A stretch of 22,550 nt of DNA from positions 1 through 22,550 of the forward strand of contig JALZVB010000120.1 in the NCBI GenBank assembly GCA_023300835.1, written 5' to 3'. Below the pieces are notes generated by a model, which was not told the origin of the DNA, searched no databases, and saw only the letters and a program-made list of their open reading frames with translations. This document shows positions 1-8,635 of the stretch, one piece after another. The stretch is from Saprospiraceae bacterium (GTDB lineage: Bacteria > Bacteroidota > Bacteroidia > Chitinophagales > Saprospiraceae). The translations under genes were made by a program, and so were the position numbers. The first letter of the stretch is position 1, and each line of letters opens with the position of its first letter.

Positions 1-1764
1 AGTAAATGCGTCATTGTCATTACAAGCAGTACCTGGCGTTTTCTGAGCACCGATGGTTGCATCAAAATCATTACAATCGTCATCTCTACAGATCCCATCA
101 TTGTCTGTGTCTAAACAATTGTTGTTATCGGCAATGAAAATAAATTCCCATTCAAATGCGCTATTACTCCACTTATTATCCCATTCTATAACGTAAGTAT
201 TATTTGCACTGACGGAAAAGGCATCAATCGCAGCCGCATATTTATTACTTGATCCACATCCATCATCATTATCAGAAAGAGGAGACAAGCTCTGACAATT
301 ACCTTGATATAACCACACTCTAGTATCTGTTGTTTGCCCACAAGACTTAATGCTTATTATACCATTTTGATTAGCAAAAAATTGATACCAATCAGAATGT
401 ATGGCGTAAGTAGATTCATTGCCATCGTTTGGATGTGCATTATAGAAACCACTTTCGGTTATTATCGTTGCTGAGCTACAAGAAGAATTATCGCAGAATA
501 CGTTGTTGTAAGTGCCTCTCAGAACATCACCAGGCTCTTGGCCAAACCCTTTACTAAGGTTTATACCTGTCGTCGTAGAATTACAATAACTCATGATTGT
601 ACCTCCGTCCGAAGGAATGATCGGAGCAGCAGGATCATAGCATCTTCCAGTTCCTGAGAGCTGATTTCCACAATCATCAATCTGGTTGTTATTACTTGGT
701 CCCCATACACAATCATGTGTATGTGCTGAGCCAAAAATATGTCCTATTTCATGAGAAGTTGCATTAGCATCCCAACTATAAGTAGGGTAGTTAGAGACAG
801 TTCCTAGAATGTCAACATAACCAAAAGGAAGTGTTTTTCCGAGGCCTCCTACATAGGCAATACCACCATGAGAACCGATGTCCATAGATAATAATATCCC
901 TAAATCTTCTTCAAGAGAGTCCTTATTGTTGTTAGCAAATTGAGAGAGCGCCTTGGAGTTGTTGTCATATTGATCTGGCGTTGACCATATTTTTACTTTA
1001 CCTAATAATAGCTCAATACTCTCGTTACCGTATATTGTTTTAATCTCTGTGAATAGTGCATTTACATGTGCAAGAGTCTTTGCAGGACTGCTGTCAAAAT
1101 GGGTATACATGTCATAGTCACATTCAAAGTAAACGACTACAGCATCTCCACATGTTGCGCTACTTCGCGTTAATGATTTCTTCTTCTTGTTGTATAGATT
1201 AGCATCGGCAGTATTGGTTCCGCAAGAAAACTGCTTTTGTTTTAACTCAGTTGAAGGGTCATGTATTACATGCCTGTCTTTCTGATTTATTATTGGTCCT
1301 AACTCTAGGTTACCAAAAGTTGATTTAACTGTACCTCTTATAATTGAATTTTCTTCTACAGAGATATGTGTAATAGAATTGGGCTCCCCAACTATATGAC
1401 CTTTATAGTATGTACCAGGAATGTATGGTATTGCTTTTTCTTCCTGACCAGTTGCTAGTATTAACTGAAACCCAGGCGTATGAATTGAAGTTTTATCCAG
1501 AGATAATTTTATGTCTTTGGATAAGGGTAAGGTTAATGTAGTTTTATTCTTCTTTGCCTGACTTGTTGCGTTAAGTAATTCTTGAGAGTTTACTTTAAAG
1601 AATTCGACATTAGCGTTGTCTGAAGATTCTGTGGTAATTATATTCTGGGCTGTAGAAATTGCGCAGATTATGATGAGAAGACTTGCGGTTAATTGTATCC
1701 TTAAGCTTTGACAAAATAAGGATTGTAAGCTGATTGACAGCTTCAGTAATTTTAAGGGTATCAT
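1..1764 (-). CDS. Secreted reprolysin-like zinc metalloprotease (3' end beyond window)
   Basis: An open frame of 588 codons runs to the left edge, so the C-terminus is missing. ATG at 1764 is the only plausible start because an in-frame TAA lies two codons upstream. An N-terminal signal peptide (about residues 1-41, hydrophobic core ASLLIIICAIS) is followed by a propeptide-like region. A metzincin catalytic domain (about 180-400) has the zinc motif HEIGHIFGSAH with ligands H338, H342 and H348, catalytic E339, and a Met-turn IMSYC at M391. This is the reprolysin/M12B-like pattern. Next comes a beta-sandwich of PPC/CUB type (about 415-535), then an Asp-rich thrombospondin-type-3-like calcium-binding stretch (DTDNDGICRDDDCND, about 550-565). 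The export signal and domain order suggest an extracellular enzyme. A T9SS sorting domain beyond the window is likely but not seen. Its substrate is unknown. Confidence 0.88.
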   Translation of the reverse strand, partial: MIPLKLLKLSISLQSLFCQSLRIQLTASLLIIICAISTAQNIITTESSDNANVEFFKVNSQELLNATSQAKKNKTTLTLPLSKDIKLSLDKTSIHTPGFQLILATGQEEKAIPYIPGTYYKGHIVGEPNSITHISVEENSIIRGTVKSTFGNLELGPIINQKDRHVIHDPSTELKQKQFSCGTNTADANLYNKKKKSLTRSSATCGDAVVVYFECDYDMYTHFDSSPAKTLAHVNALFTEIKTIYGNESIELLLGKVKIWSTPDQYDNNSKALSQFANNNKDSLEEDLGILLSMDIGSHGGIAYVGGLGKTLPFGYVDILGTVSNYPTYSWDANATSHEIGHIFGSAHTHDCVWGPSNNNQIDDCGNQLSGTGRCYDPAAPIIPSDGGTIMSYCNSTTTGINLSKGFGQEPGDVLRGTYNNVFCDNSSCSSATIITESGFYNAHPNDGNESTYAIHSDWYQFFANQNGIISIKSCGQTTDTRVWLYQGNCQSLSPLSDNDDGCGSSNKYAAAIDAFSVSANNTYVIEWDNKWSNSAFEWEFIFIADNNNCLDTDNDGICRDDDCNDFDATIGAQKTPGTACNDNDAFT

Positions 1765-1989
1765 TGATTACTATTTGGGGTCAAGCACTATCAATCGACT
1801 TATAAATCTCTTGTTTCACGCTGCTACAAGTATAAATCAAATAGTATATAGTTGTTAGTATCGAAGAATGTAATAGTGACAGACAGACGTCTTATCTAGC
1901 GAATAGTTACTTAGAGATTACAGTTTATGTATGCTTTTTGTCATTAAGGCATTTGGAGCTTTAATGATTTTGAATTGTTAGAAAATTTA

Positions 1990-2763
1990 CTATTTATTGG
2001 CTTTAGTTATATAGTTCGATAGTGCCATAGACATAGATGGTGAATCAGGAGTTGGCGCAAGAATATTAACTTTCAGACCATGTTTCTCAGCAGAAGCAGT
2101 AGTCGTCTTGCCATAGACAGCAATTCTTGTTTCTTTTTGCTTGAAATCAGGAAAATTATCAAATAGTGAAGTGATTCCTAGTGGACTGAAGAAAATAAGA
2201 CAATCGTATGTAATGTTTTCTAAGTCAGAAAGGTCACTACTTACAGTCTTATACATCATAGCTTCTTGATAATCTATTTTATTAGCATCAAGGTATCGTA
2301 CAACAGATTTTGCCCCAAGATTGGAACAGGGAAGTAAGAAATTCTCATTCTCCTTGTGCTTGTTGAAGGCTGGCGTAAGATCATCCATCAATCTTTTACC
2401 TACAAAAACCTTTCTTTTTCTGTAGACAATAAACTTCTGTAGATAATTGGCAATAGATTCTGTGAGGCAGAAATACTTAGTTTGTTGAGACATTGTGATT
2501 CTCATCTCCTCACTCATTCTGAAAAAATGCTCAATGGCATTCTTACTTGAGAAGATAACGGCTGAGAAATCGTCAAGACGCAACCTATTTTTTCTGAATT
2601 CCTTCTCTGGTACACCTTCTACGTGTATAAATGGTCTCCAATCAATATTTATACCCCATTTATCACTTATGTCAAAGTAAGGAGATCTTTCTGGTTCTGG
2701 CTGAGAAACTAGAATAGTATTGATCTTCTTATATGATTCGGTGTTATCTGAATCTGACGCCAT
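1990..2763 (-). CDS. hemD: Uroporphyrinogen-III synthase
   Basis: This 257-residue soluble protein resembles the divergent Bacteroidota HemD family, which closes and isomerises hydroxymethylbilane to uroporphyrinogen III in haem synthesis. It has the two-lobed Rossmann-like layout of the family. An N-terminal strand (TILVSQPEP) is followed by FSAVIFSSKNAIEHFF, the characteristic 'SxNAv..f' element. The second lobe has FLLPCSNLGAKSVVRYL and CLIFFSPLGITSLFDNF, and the end has RIAVYGKTTTASAEKHGLKV. HemD sequences are poorly conserved, so the call rests on these motifs, the length and the neighbour. The DUF4271 gene lies 26 nt upstream on the same strand, a pairing I recall as common in this phylum. 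No other haem genes are in the window. Confidence 0.82.
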   Translation of the reverse strand: MASDSDNTESYKKINTILVSQPEPERSPYFDISDKWGINIDWRPFIHVEGVPEKEFRKNRLRLDDFSAVIFSSKNAIEHFFRMSEEMRITMSQQTKYFCLTESIANYLQKFIVYRKRKVFVGKRLMDDLTPAFNKHKENENFLLPCSNLGAKSVVRYLDANKIDYQEAMMYKTVSSDLSDLENITYDCLIFFSPLGITSLFDNFPDFKQKETRIAVYGKTTTASAEKHGLKVNILAPTPDSPSMSMALSNYITKANK

Positions 2764-2789
2764 AATCTAGATTTTGCCCTGTAATTTAT

Positions 2790-3713
2790 TTAAAACAATT
2801 TGTTGACATACGCATAGACGATTAGCCAAGGTGATATTTCAAAGGTGCAAAAGTAAAGAAAAAAATGAAAAAAGTGGCTATTAAAGTATTTATAGATAAT
2901 TAATAGTCCTTTATAATGTCTTGATAATAAAGCTATTATAAAAAATGCTACCCCAAATAATGCTAATGGTTTCAACCAGGTGTCGTTTCCGAAGACTATA
3001 AGTATGTTTAGAATCAAGAATATTATACCATTCAGATTATTAAAGGTGCTGATGCAGAAATTATATAATTGAGCTTCTTTAGTCTTTATAAAGGTCCAAC
3101 CAAGCAGAGAATTAAATATGTGTTTCCCCACAAAGAATATAATACTAAAACCCATTATGTACGCCAAGACATTGATTCTGTCAAGCTTATACAAGCCACT
3201 AACTACTAGATAAATGAATAGTGAACAATTTATTAGAAATATAAGGTATCCTAGAGTATAGATCTTATTAAGACCATAGTTCTCTGTATAACCAAAGGAC
3301 CGCATAAAATTACTGTTGTTTATACTTCTGAATATGTACATCAGATGATCCCTTCTCATAATAAAGATAACGGCAAGTAGACACATTGATAGAACAATGA
3401 GCCACAATGGGATATAGCTAAGTTCTATATTCTCCTGTTTATTCTCATCAGAACTGTTCAGCTTTTTTATTTCATCAAACTGATTTTTCCTTATCGGTAT
3501 GTGTGATATCTCAAAAGGATTATCGGTGTCAAGTTTTGTTAGTTCTTGTTTGCTAGTGTTATCTAGCTCAGTTGAAGCTTTAGTAGGTTGTTCAACATCA
3601 ATTCTAGCTATATCAAAGGGATTCCCTTGTTGTCCCGATAATGTGGGATTCAAGTATATAACTAGAATTAGAAGATAGCTTGTATATTTAAGATGCGTTA
3701 TCACAGGGCACAA
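2790..3713 (-). CDS. DUF4271 integral membrane protein
   Basis: A frame of up to 307 residues. It has an N-terminal hydrophobic segment (YLLILVIYL), a polar periplasm-like region up to about residue 100, then about six or seven transmembrane helices (first near 103-118, last near the C-terminus). The helix pattern and position beside hemD fit DUF4271, a Bacteroidota family without assigned biochemical function. The polar region contains a short imperfect repeat, NPFDIARIDV and NPFEISHIPI. No ATG is available at the 5' end: the longest frame starts with TTG at 3713. A -7-like element (TATCTTTG, minus strand, 3718-3711) overlaps that TTG, so if it is a promoter, translation must start downstream, for example at the in-frame GTG at 3704. 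The gene is probably co-transcribed with hemD. Confidence 0.78.
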   Translation of the reverse strand: MCPVITHLKYTSYLLILVIYLNPTLSGQQGNPFDIARIDVEQPTKASTELDNTSKQELTKLDTDNPFEISHIPIRKNQFDEIKKLNSSDENKQENIELSYIPLWLIVLSMCLLAVIFIMRRDHLMYIFRSINNSNFMRSFGYTENYGLNKIYTLGYLIFLINCSLFIYLVVSGLYKLDRINVLAYIMGFSIIFFVGKHIFNSLLGWTFIKTKEAQLYNFCISTFNNLNGIIFLILNILIVFGNDTWLKPLALFGVAFFIIALLSRHYKGLLIIYKYFNSHFFHFFLYFCTFEISPWLIVYAYVNKLF

Positions 3714-3718
3714 AGATA
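3711..3718 (-). promoter_or_regulatory. Candidate Bacteroidota -7 promoter element for DUF4271-hemD
   Basis: The minus strand reads TATCTTTGTGCCC here, matching the Bacteroidota -7 consensus TAnnTTTG exactly. I see no TTG at the expected spacing upstream, so only half of the promoter is supported. It overlaps the first codon of the longest DUF4271 frame, which would make the mRNA leaderless or nearly so. Confidence 0.4.
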
Positions 3719-3877
3719 GCTGTAATGAATTGTTAATAAGGTTATAAACATAACTAAATGATGTCTATTCTCTTGTGTTCAGCTGTGAAGCTGCCTAAAT
3801 TATGCCTCCATTGAAAAAGCCACTTTTATTTCTAACCATACACATAACTAGAAGTTATTAAATCACTTAGACTCATA

Positions 3878-5134
3878 TTGTTCCTAGGTACAATGGCAAT
3901 TGCTGGAGTTCTGCTATTTCAATCTTTCTGGATTAAAAAATCTTGGGACCTAAAAGAAGAAGAATTTAATCATACGGTGTCTAAAGTACTGCGTAATGTG
4001 GCGTCTGATATTGCAGCGTACAATAAAACTGAATTACCTAAACATGATCTCATTCAACGCAGATCTAGTAATTATTACTCTGTAAATGTTAACAGTGCTA
4101 TCGATGCCAATATACTAGAGGATTTCTTGTATCGAGAGTTTAATAAAGTCTCTTTCAATTCTGACTTTGAATACGCCGTCTATGATTGTTCCAATGGTGA
4201 ATATCTATACAGTAATTATTGTAACCTATCGGAAGTCCAAGATAGCGAGATAGTTAAGGAAGAACATCCTAAGTTTGATGATCTCATTTATTACTTTGTT
4301 GTGAAATTTCCTTCTCGGACAGGTTACATTATTCGAGATCTGCGCTTAGTCATCTTGTTTGGAATTTTCACAATAATCTCACTGCTCTCATTTATGTATG
4401 CATTGTGGAGCTTACTCCGTCAGAAACAAGTTACAGATATGCAATCTGACTTTATTAATAATATGACACATGAGTTCAAGACGCCTATCTCATCTATAAA
4501 AATAGCATCTGATTATCTGTTGCAGCATCCCGCTATAAAAGCTGAGGAAAGAACGACTAAATATATGTCTATCATAAAAGACCAGAACCAAAGGTTAAAT
4601 GATCAAGTTGAAAAAGTGTTAAGTATCGCTAGGTTAGAGAGAGACCAGTTTAGAGTTAATAAGGTTGAACTAAATCTCCTTGGTACGTTAAGTCATATAA
4701 TTGAGCAAGAGAGTATTAAAGTGCTCAATGTAAATGGATCTATAAAATTACAACACCAGCTCACACTGGAACCTATTATAGAAGCGGACAAGTTACACTT
4801 TACTAATATTATTACTAATGTCCTAGACAATGCAATAAAGTACTGTAAAAAAACACCTGATATAATTGTTAATGTCAAGGAAAAAAGAGGAAGCTTACTT
4901 GTCTCTATTCAGGATAATGGAATTGGAATCGAAAAAGAAAGTATCAAGAAAATATTTGATAAATTCTATAGGGTATCAACTGGAAATGTACACGATATAA
5001 AGGGGTTCGGCCTCGGATTATTTTATGTTAAAAATATTGTCGATGCACATGGCTGGGAAATAAAAATAGACTCCGTTTTAAATAAAGGAACAAAGACACA
5101 GTTAATCATTCCGACTACTAAACAGAAAATATGA
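3878..5134 (+). CDS. Sensor histidine kinase, RprX-like
   Basis: A 418-residue membrane sensor kinase. Transmembrane helix 1 (about residues 2-18) and helix 2 (about 155-180) flank a periplasmic sensor region of about 130 residues with no recognised domain. The cytoplasmic part has every catalytic box: H-box FINNMTHEFKTPISS (phospho-acceptor H198), N-box NVLDNAIKYC, G1 DNGIGI, F-box FDKFYRV and G2 GFGLGLFYV. The start is uncertain. There is no ATG ahead of helix 1, the chosen start is TTG at 3878, and the in-frame stop at 3845 leaves room only for non-ATG starts slightly upstream. ATG at 3893 would cut into helix 1. The last four bases overlap the response regulator gene, so the two are translationally coupled. 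The order and domain plan resemble RprX/RprY of Bacteroides. The signal sensed is unknown. Confidence 0.93.
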   Translation: MFLGTMAIAGVLLFQSFWIKKSWDLKEEEFNHTVSKVLRNVASDIAAYNKTELPKHDLIQRRSSNYYSVNVNSAIDANILEDFLYREFNKVSFNSDFEYAVYDCSNGEYLYSNYCNLSEVQDSEIVKEEHPKFDDLIYYFVVKFPSRTGYIIRDLRLVILFGIFTIISLLSFMYALWSLLRQKQVTDMQSDFINNMTHEFKTPISSIKIASDYLLQHPAIKAEERTTKYMSIIKDQNQRLNDQVEKVLSIARLERDQFRVNKVELNLLGTLSHIIEQESIKVLNVNGSIKLQHQLTLEPIIEADKLHFTNIITNVLDNAIKYCKKTPDIIVNVKEKRGSLLVSIQDNGIGIEKESIKKIFDKFYRVSTGNVHDIKGFGLGLFYVKNIVDAHGWEIKIDSVLNKGTKTQLIIPTTKQKI

Positions 5135-5814
5135 CTAAAGAACACATATTATACGTTGAAGACGATGAGACGCTAAGTTTTGTAACTAAAGATAATCTTG
5201 AACTCAATGGTTATAAAGTAACACATGCGATAGATGGTAAGCAAGCAGTACAAATGTTTAGAAAAGGGACTTTTGACTTATGTCTTATAGATGTCATGCT
5301 ACCAGAGTTAGATGGTTTCTCAGTGGCAAGTGAGATCAGAAGTCGGCACTCCGAGATACCTATTATATTCCTTACAGCCAGGTCGCTCAAGGAGGATAAA
5401 CTAAAAGGTCTTAAACTAGGCGGCGATGACTACATCACCAAACCATTCAGTATAGAGGAACTTATACTTAAGATTAAAATTTTTCTTAAGAGAAAACATA
5501 TAACAGGTTCTAATGAAATTCCAATATACAAGATTGGTTTATATACGCTGGAGTACGATAACTTTAAACTTATAAATGGAGAAGAGATTGTTCAGATGAC
5601 AAAAAAAGAAGCTGATCTATTGAAGATGCTTATTCTTAGTAAAAATAAGATTGTAGATAGGTCTCATATTCTAGAAAGACTATGGGGAGAGAATGATTAC
5701 TTTATGGGTCGTAGTATGGATGTGTTTATAAGTAGATTGAGAAAATATCTAAAAAAAGATACGACCATTTCACTAGAGAATATTCATGGGGTAGGGTTCA
5801 GACTTAATGAATGA
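5131..5814 (+). CDS. OmpR-family response regulator, RprY-like
   Basis: A 227-residue transcription factor and partner of the kinase whose gene overlaps it by ATGA. The receiver domain (about 1-120) has the acidic pocket E10-D11-D12, phospho-acceptor D54 in CLIDVMLPELDG, T82 in FLTA and K104 in YITKPFS. The C-terminal winged helix (about 130-227) has the OmpR/PhoB pattern: KKEADLLKMLILSKNKIV, the recognition helix region SMDVFISRLRKYLK and the wing IHGVGFRLNE. The stretches IPIIFLTARSLKEDKL and GDDYITKPFSIEEL are very like Bacteroides RprY as I recall it. Target promoters cannot be told from the window, but the downstream glycosyltransferase genes are on the same strand after a 245-nt gap. 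Confidence 0.95.
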   Translation: MTKEHILYVEDDETLSFVTKDNLELNGYKVTHAIDGKQAVQMFRKGTFDLCLIDVMLPELDGFSVASEIRSRHSEIPIIFLTARSLKEDKLKGLKLGGDDYITKPFSIEELILKIKIFLKRKHITGSNEIPIYKIGLYTLEYDNFKLINGEEIVQMTKKEADLLKMLILSKNKIVDRSHILERLWGENDYFMGRSMDVFISRLRKYLKKDTTISLENIHGVGFRLNE

Positions 5815-6059
5815 TTGTTACTGAAAAGAGTAGTGAACTTTTACCTACGGCATCTGTAATAATCCATTTTATGGTGTCTTTCGAATTCTGCTGCGACACT
5901 TTGTGTGATCAGCATTTCCCAAATATAAACTTAGTTGTTGGAAAATAGTATTTTGCTATAAAATTGTTCTCTTGCATCAATTTAACTTCATCTTGAATTT
6001 AGGTTGGTATTGTTTTTATAATGAATAGATGAACTGGTAAACCTATATTAGACTTAAGT

Positions 6060-6812
6060 ATGTATAAAGGAAAAAAGGTAGTTGTTGTAATGCCTGCCTA
6101 CAATGCAGCAAGTACTCTAGAACGAACCTATCAAGAAATTCCAATGGATTTCGTTGATGAACTTATTTTATGTGATGATGCAAGTAAAGACGATACTGTT
6201 GAATTGGCAAAAAAATTAAACATCAAACATATTATTTCTCACAGAACTAATAAAGGGTATGGCGGAAATCAAAAGTCTTTATATAACAAAGCAATAGAAA
6301 TAGGTGCAGATATTGTTATCATGTTGCATCCTGACTATCAGTATACCCCAAAGTTAATTCCAACTATGGTCAATATAATTGGCGATGACTTATACCCTGT
6401 TGTTTTAGGTTCAAGAATTTTAGGCAAAGGCGCCCTCAAAGGTGGTATGCCTATGTATAAATATGTTTCAAATAGATTTCTTACTCTATTTCAAAACCTT
6501 CTTATTTCTTACAAGTTATCAGAATATCATACAGGATATAGAGCCTTCTCAAGAACAGTATTAGAAACTTTGGCATACAATGACTTATCTGATGATTTTA
6601 TTTTTGACAATCAGATGCTATCTCAGATAGTCTATCATGGTTACGATATAGGTGAAGTTACCTGTCCAACTAAATATTTTGAAGAAGCCTCTTCTATTAA
6701 CTTGTCAAGAAGTATTAAATATGGTCTTGGCGTACTTAATGTATCTATAGTACATAGAATTAATAAATTTGGACTCATGAAATCTAAGATGTATAGAAAG
6801 AAAGTTCAATGA
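6060..6812 (+). CDS. GT2-family glycosyltransferase (polyprenyl-phosphate sugar synthase type)
   Basis: A 250-residue GT-A-fold enzyme of the DPM1/DPG-synthase-like branch of family GT2, likely moving a sugar from a nucleotide donor to a polyprenyl phosphate or glycan at the cytoplasmic membrane face. The nucleotide-binding strand VVVVMPAYNAASTL is followed by ELILCDDASKDDT (D39, D40) and NKGYGGNQKSLYN. The metal-binding equivalent is MLHPDYQYTP (H90, D92), a hallmark of this branch. A late YHTGYRAFSR motif is also typical. There is no transmembrane helix, so membrane association would be peripheral. The next gene, 69 nt downstream on the same strand, is a GT-C-like membrane protein that could use the lipid-linked sugar. 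Donor and acceptor are not predictable. Both genes are AT-rich. Confidence 0.88.
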   Translation: MYKGKKVVVVMPAYNAASTLERTYQEIPMDFVDELILCDDASKDDTVELAKKLNIKHIISHRTNKGYGGNQKSLYNKAIEIGADIVIMLHPDYQYTPKLIPTMVNIIGDDLYPVVLGSRILGKGALKGGMPMYKYVSNRFLTLFQNLLISYKLSEYHTGYRAFSRTVLETLAYNDLSDDFIFDNQMLSQIVYHGYDIGEVTCPTKYFEEASSINLSRSIKYGLGVLNVSIVHRINKFGLMKSKMYRKKVQ

Positions 6813-6881
6813 ACAATATTCTGTTGGTATGTAGCCAATTGTAATTATTAATTTAAGCATAATTGTATCCAATAATAACTT

Positions 6882-8168
6882 TTGAAAAATAAAACCAGTA
6901 AGAGTTTCTTTATTCTTTTTACGATAATGCTTTTCTTCATTGAAATTGTTTTGTCTACATCATATAGAAACATTTATGGTTATTATAAAAGCCCTGTGAT
7001 ACTTTTTCTTTCTGCGACTATTCTTGGAGCACTAATTTTGTATCTGAGTATTAGATCATCTAAAGTTCAAGATATTTCTCATGAAAAGCTCAATTATAAA
7101 ATAACACATGCGACTATATTATTGTCACTATGGTTAATAGGATTTACATCATCAGTTGTAATAAGTAATCAATGTTTCAATACATGGCATATTGACATTT
7201 ATGATTATACTCTATCTGATGTTATTCCTCAGATAGGTTGGATGGTAAAAAGATTCCTTAACGGTGAAACACCATACCAACTTATAACAGTTTGGACTTA
7301 TGACCTGTTTCCTACCTACCAGACCTTTCAATGGGCTCCTTATTGCTTGGCTGAAATATTTAATTTCGATTATAGATGGGTGCCATTTGGTGTTCTAAGT
7401 ATAAGTTTAGGCTTATTTCATAAAATACAAATTTCATCCAAAATTGGATTCTATTACAAATGTATTTTTAGTATACTACCTTGGTTAATTTTAATATTAT
7501 TTATATACTCTGGCATGCAACAATATGCCAATACAGTTGAAAGTTTAATAGCTGCTTATTATCTATTATTCGCACTTTCATTATTTTACTCATCTACATT
7601 TATTAAAGCATCGATGACTATCATATGCCTGCTTTCAAGATACTCATTAATCCTTTGGTTACCCCTTCTATGTTTATCACTATTTTTTAAAAATAAGGCA
7701 TCAACAGTGAGATACATTGTCTATGTGATTTCAGGTGTACTGGTTTTTTATGTTATACCATTTTTGTATTCTGACCCATTGATCTTTATTAAAGGCTTTG
7801 AATATCATACCTTAGCTGCTAATAATTTGTGGAATCATCCATATGAGAATTTACAAAACACAATATTTACTGGACTTGGACTTTCTGGTTTCTTTTATGA
7901 TTTTGTAGATGGGGATATTTTAACAAGACTTGCGGTACTCAAGAAAGCGCATATATTACTTTCCACAGGATTTGTAATTCTATGTTCAGTTGCTTTTTTT
8001 ATTTATAGAGAGATGATTAATAATACAGAATTGTATTTGCTAGGTACATTTAAGATCTATTTAGCAATTTTCTATGGTTTTATTCAATTGCCTTTTCATT
8101 ATCTTTTCCTAGTTCCGTTATTTGTTAGTTTAATATGTGTTTTTAAGTTAATCTCTAACTTGAAGTAA
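6882..8168 (+). CDS. Polytopic membrane protein, GT-C glycosyltransferase-like
   Basis: A 428-residue integral membrane protein starting with TTG at 6882, with roughly ten hydrophobic helices (about 8-25, 37-57, 77-95, 170-185, 193-212, 218-240, 243-268, 278-297, 355-375 and 388-425). The longest non-helical loop (about 100-165) carries HIDIYDYTLSDVIPQ, then FLNGETPYQ and FPTYQTFQWAPY. This layout of an acidic residue after helix 3 followed by 'G-PY...P.Y' recalls GT-C fold transferases such as GT87 or GT39. The likeness is at pattern level only, and I do not recognise a named family. Its gene follows the GT2 gene closely, suggesting a pair that makes and uses a lipid-linked sugar on the outer membrane face. 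It could also be a flippase or polymerase for a surface glycan. Confidence 0.72.
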   Translation: MKNKTSKSFFILFTIMLFFIEIVLSTSYRNIYGYYKSPVILFLSATILGALILYLSIRSSKVQDISHEKLNYKITHATILLSLWLIGFTSSVVISNQCFNTWHIDIYDYTLSDVIPQIGWMVKRFLNGETPYQLITVWTYDLFPTYQTFQWAPYCLAEIFNFDYRWVPFGVLSISLGLFHKIQISSKIGFYYKCIFSILPWLILILFIYSGMQQYANTVESLIAAYYLLFALSLFYSSTFIKASMTIICLLSRYSLILWLPLLCLSLFFKNKASTVRYIVYVISGVLVFYVIPFLYSDPLIFIKGFEYHTLAANNLWNHPYENLQNTIFTGLGLSGFFYDFVDGDILTRLAVLKKAHILLSTGFVILCSVAFFIYREMINNTELYLLGTFKIYLAIFYGFIQLPFHYLFLVPLFVSLICVFKLISNLK

Positions 8169-8207
8169 TGTCATTTTGTTCTGAGTTGTTATTGTATACT
8201 TTGTATA

Positions 8208-8633
8208 TCAACCTTTATTCGCCTTTAGCCAAGCAACAGCTTCACTATAACCTATTATCCCTCTTCCTATTATTTGGTGGATCGTAACCTCTTTTAAGTA
8301 GGAATACTGTCTGAACTTTTCTCGAGAGTATATGTCGGATATATGTACCTCTATAACTGGTGTTGTTATAGAGGCGCAAGCATCTGCAATGGCTATAGAG
8401 GTATGTGTATAAGCTCCCGCATTGAGAATAATACCATCATAACTGAAGCCCACTTCGTGTAACTTATCTATAATATGACCTTCATGATTACTTTGAAAAT
8501 CAGTGATCACGTCGTCAGGATTGGATGCCTTAATATCGGAGATGATCTTATCTAATGTTTCATAACCATATATCTCAGGTTGTCGTTTACCTAATAAGTT
8601 GAGATTAGGGCCATTGATAATAAGGATTTTCAT
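8208..8633 (-). CDS. aroQ: 3-dehydroquinate dehydratase, type II
   Basis: A 141-residue enzyme of the shikimate pathway, removing water from 3-dehydroquinate to give 3-dehydroshikimate; family members form dodecamers. All signature segments are present: the N-terminal ILIINGPNLNLLGKRQPEIYG with catalytic Y22, the SNHEGHIID loop, INAGAYTHTS-like ILNAGAYTHTSIAIADA, and PVIEVHISDIYSREKFRQYS with catalytic H97 and R104 at the substrate site. Length is normal for the family. Its start lies 2 nt after the recQ stop, so the two genes almost certainly share a transcript with recQ first, although their functions are unrelated. It converges on the membrane protein gene ending at 8168 with no clear terminator in the 39-nt gap. 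Confidence 0.96.
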   Translation of the reverse strand: MKILIINGPNLNLLGKRQPEIYGYETLDKIISDIKASNPDDVITDFQSNHEGHIIDKLHEVGFSYDGIILNAGAYTHTSIAIADACASITTPVIEVHISDIYSREKFRQYSYLKEVTIHQIIGRGIIGYSEAVAWLKANKG

Positions 8634-8635
8634 TT

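Noticed and set aside
1945..1975. Stem CATTAAGGC/GCTTTAATG as a hemD terminator
   Set aside because: On the minus strand the stem has a mismatch and no T-run follows; on the plus strand no gene needs it.
5871..5948. 25-residue Cys-containing ORF between the response regulator and the GT2 gene
   Set aside because: Its length is at chance level, with no promoter, conserved motif or neighbour support.
6060..8168. Horizontal island carrying the glycosyltransferase pair
   Set aside because: The genes are AT-rich, but so is the whole region; there is no integrase, tRNA or flanking repeat to mark borders.
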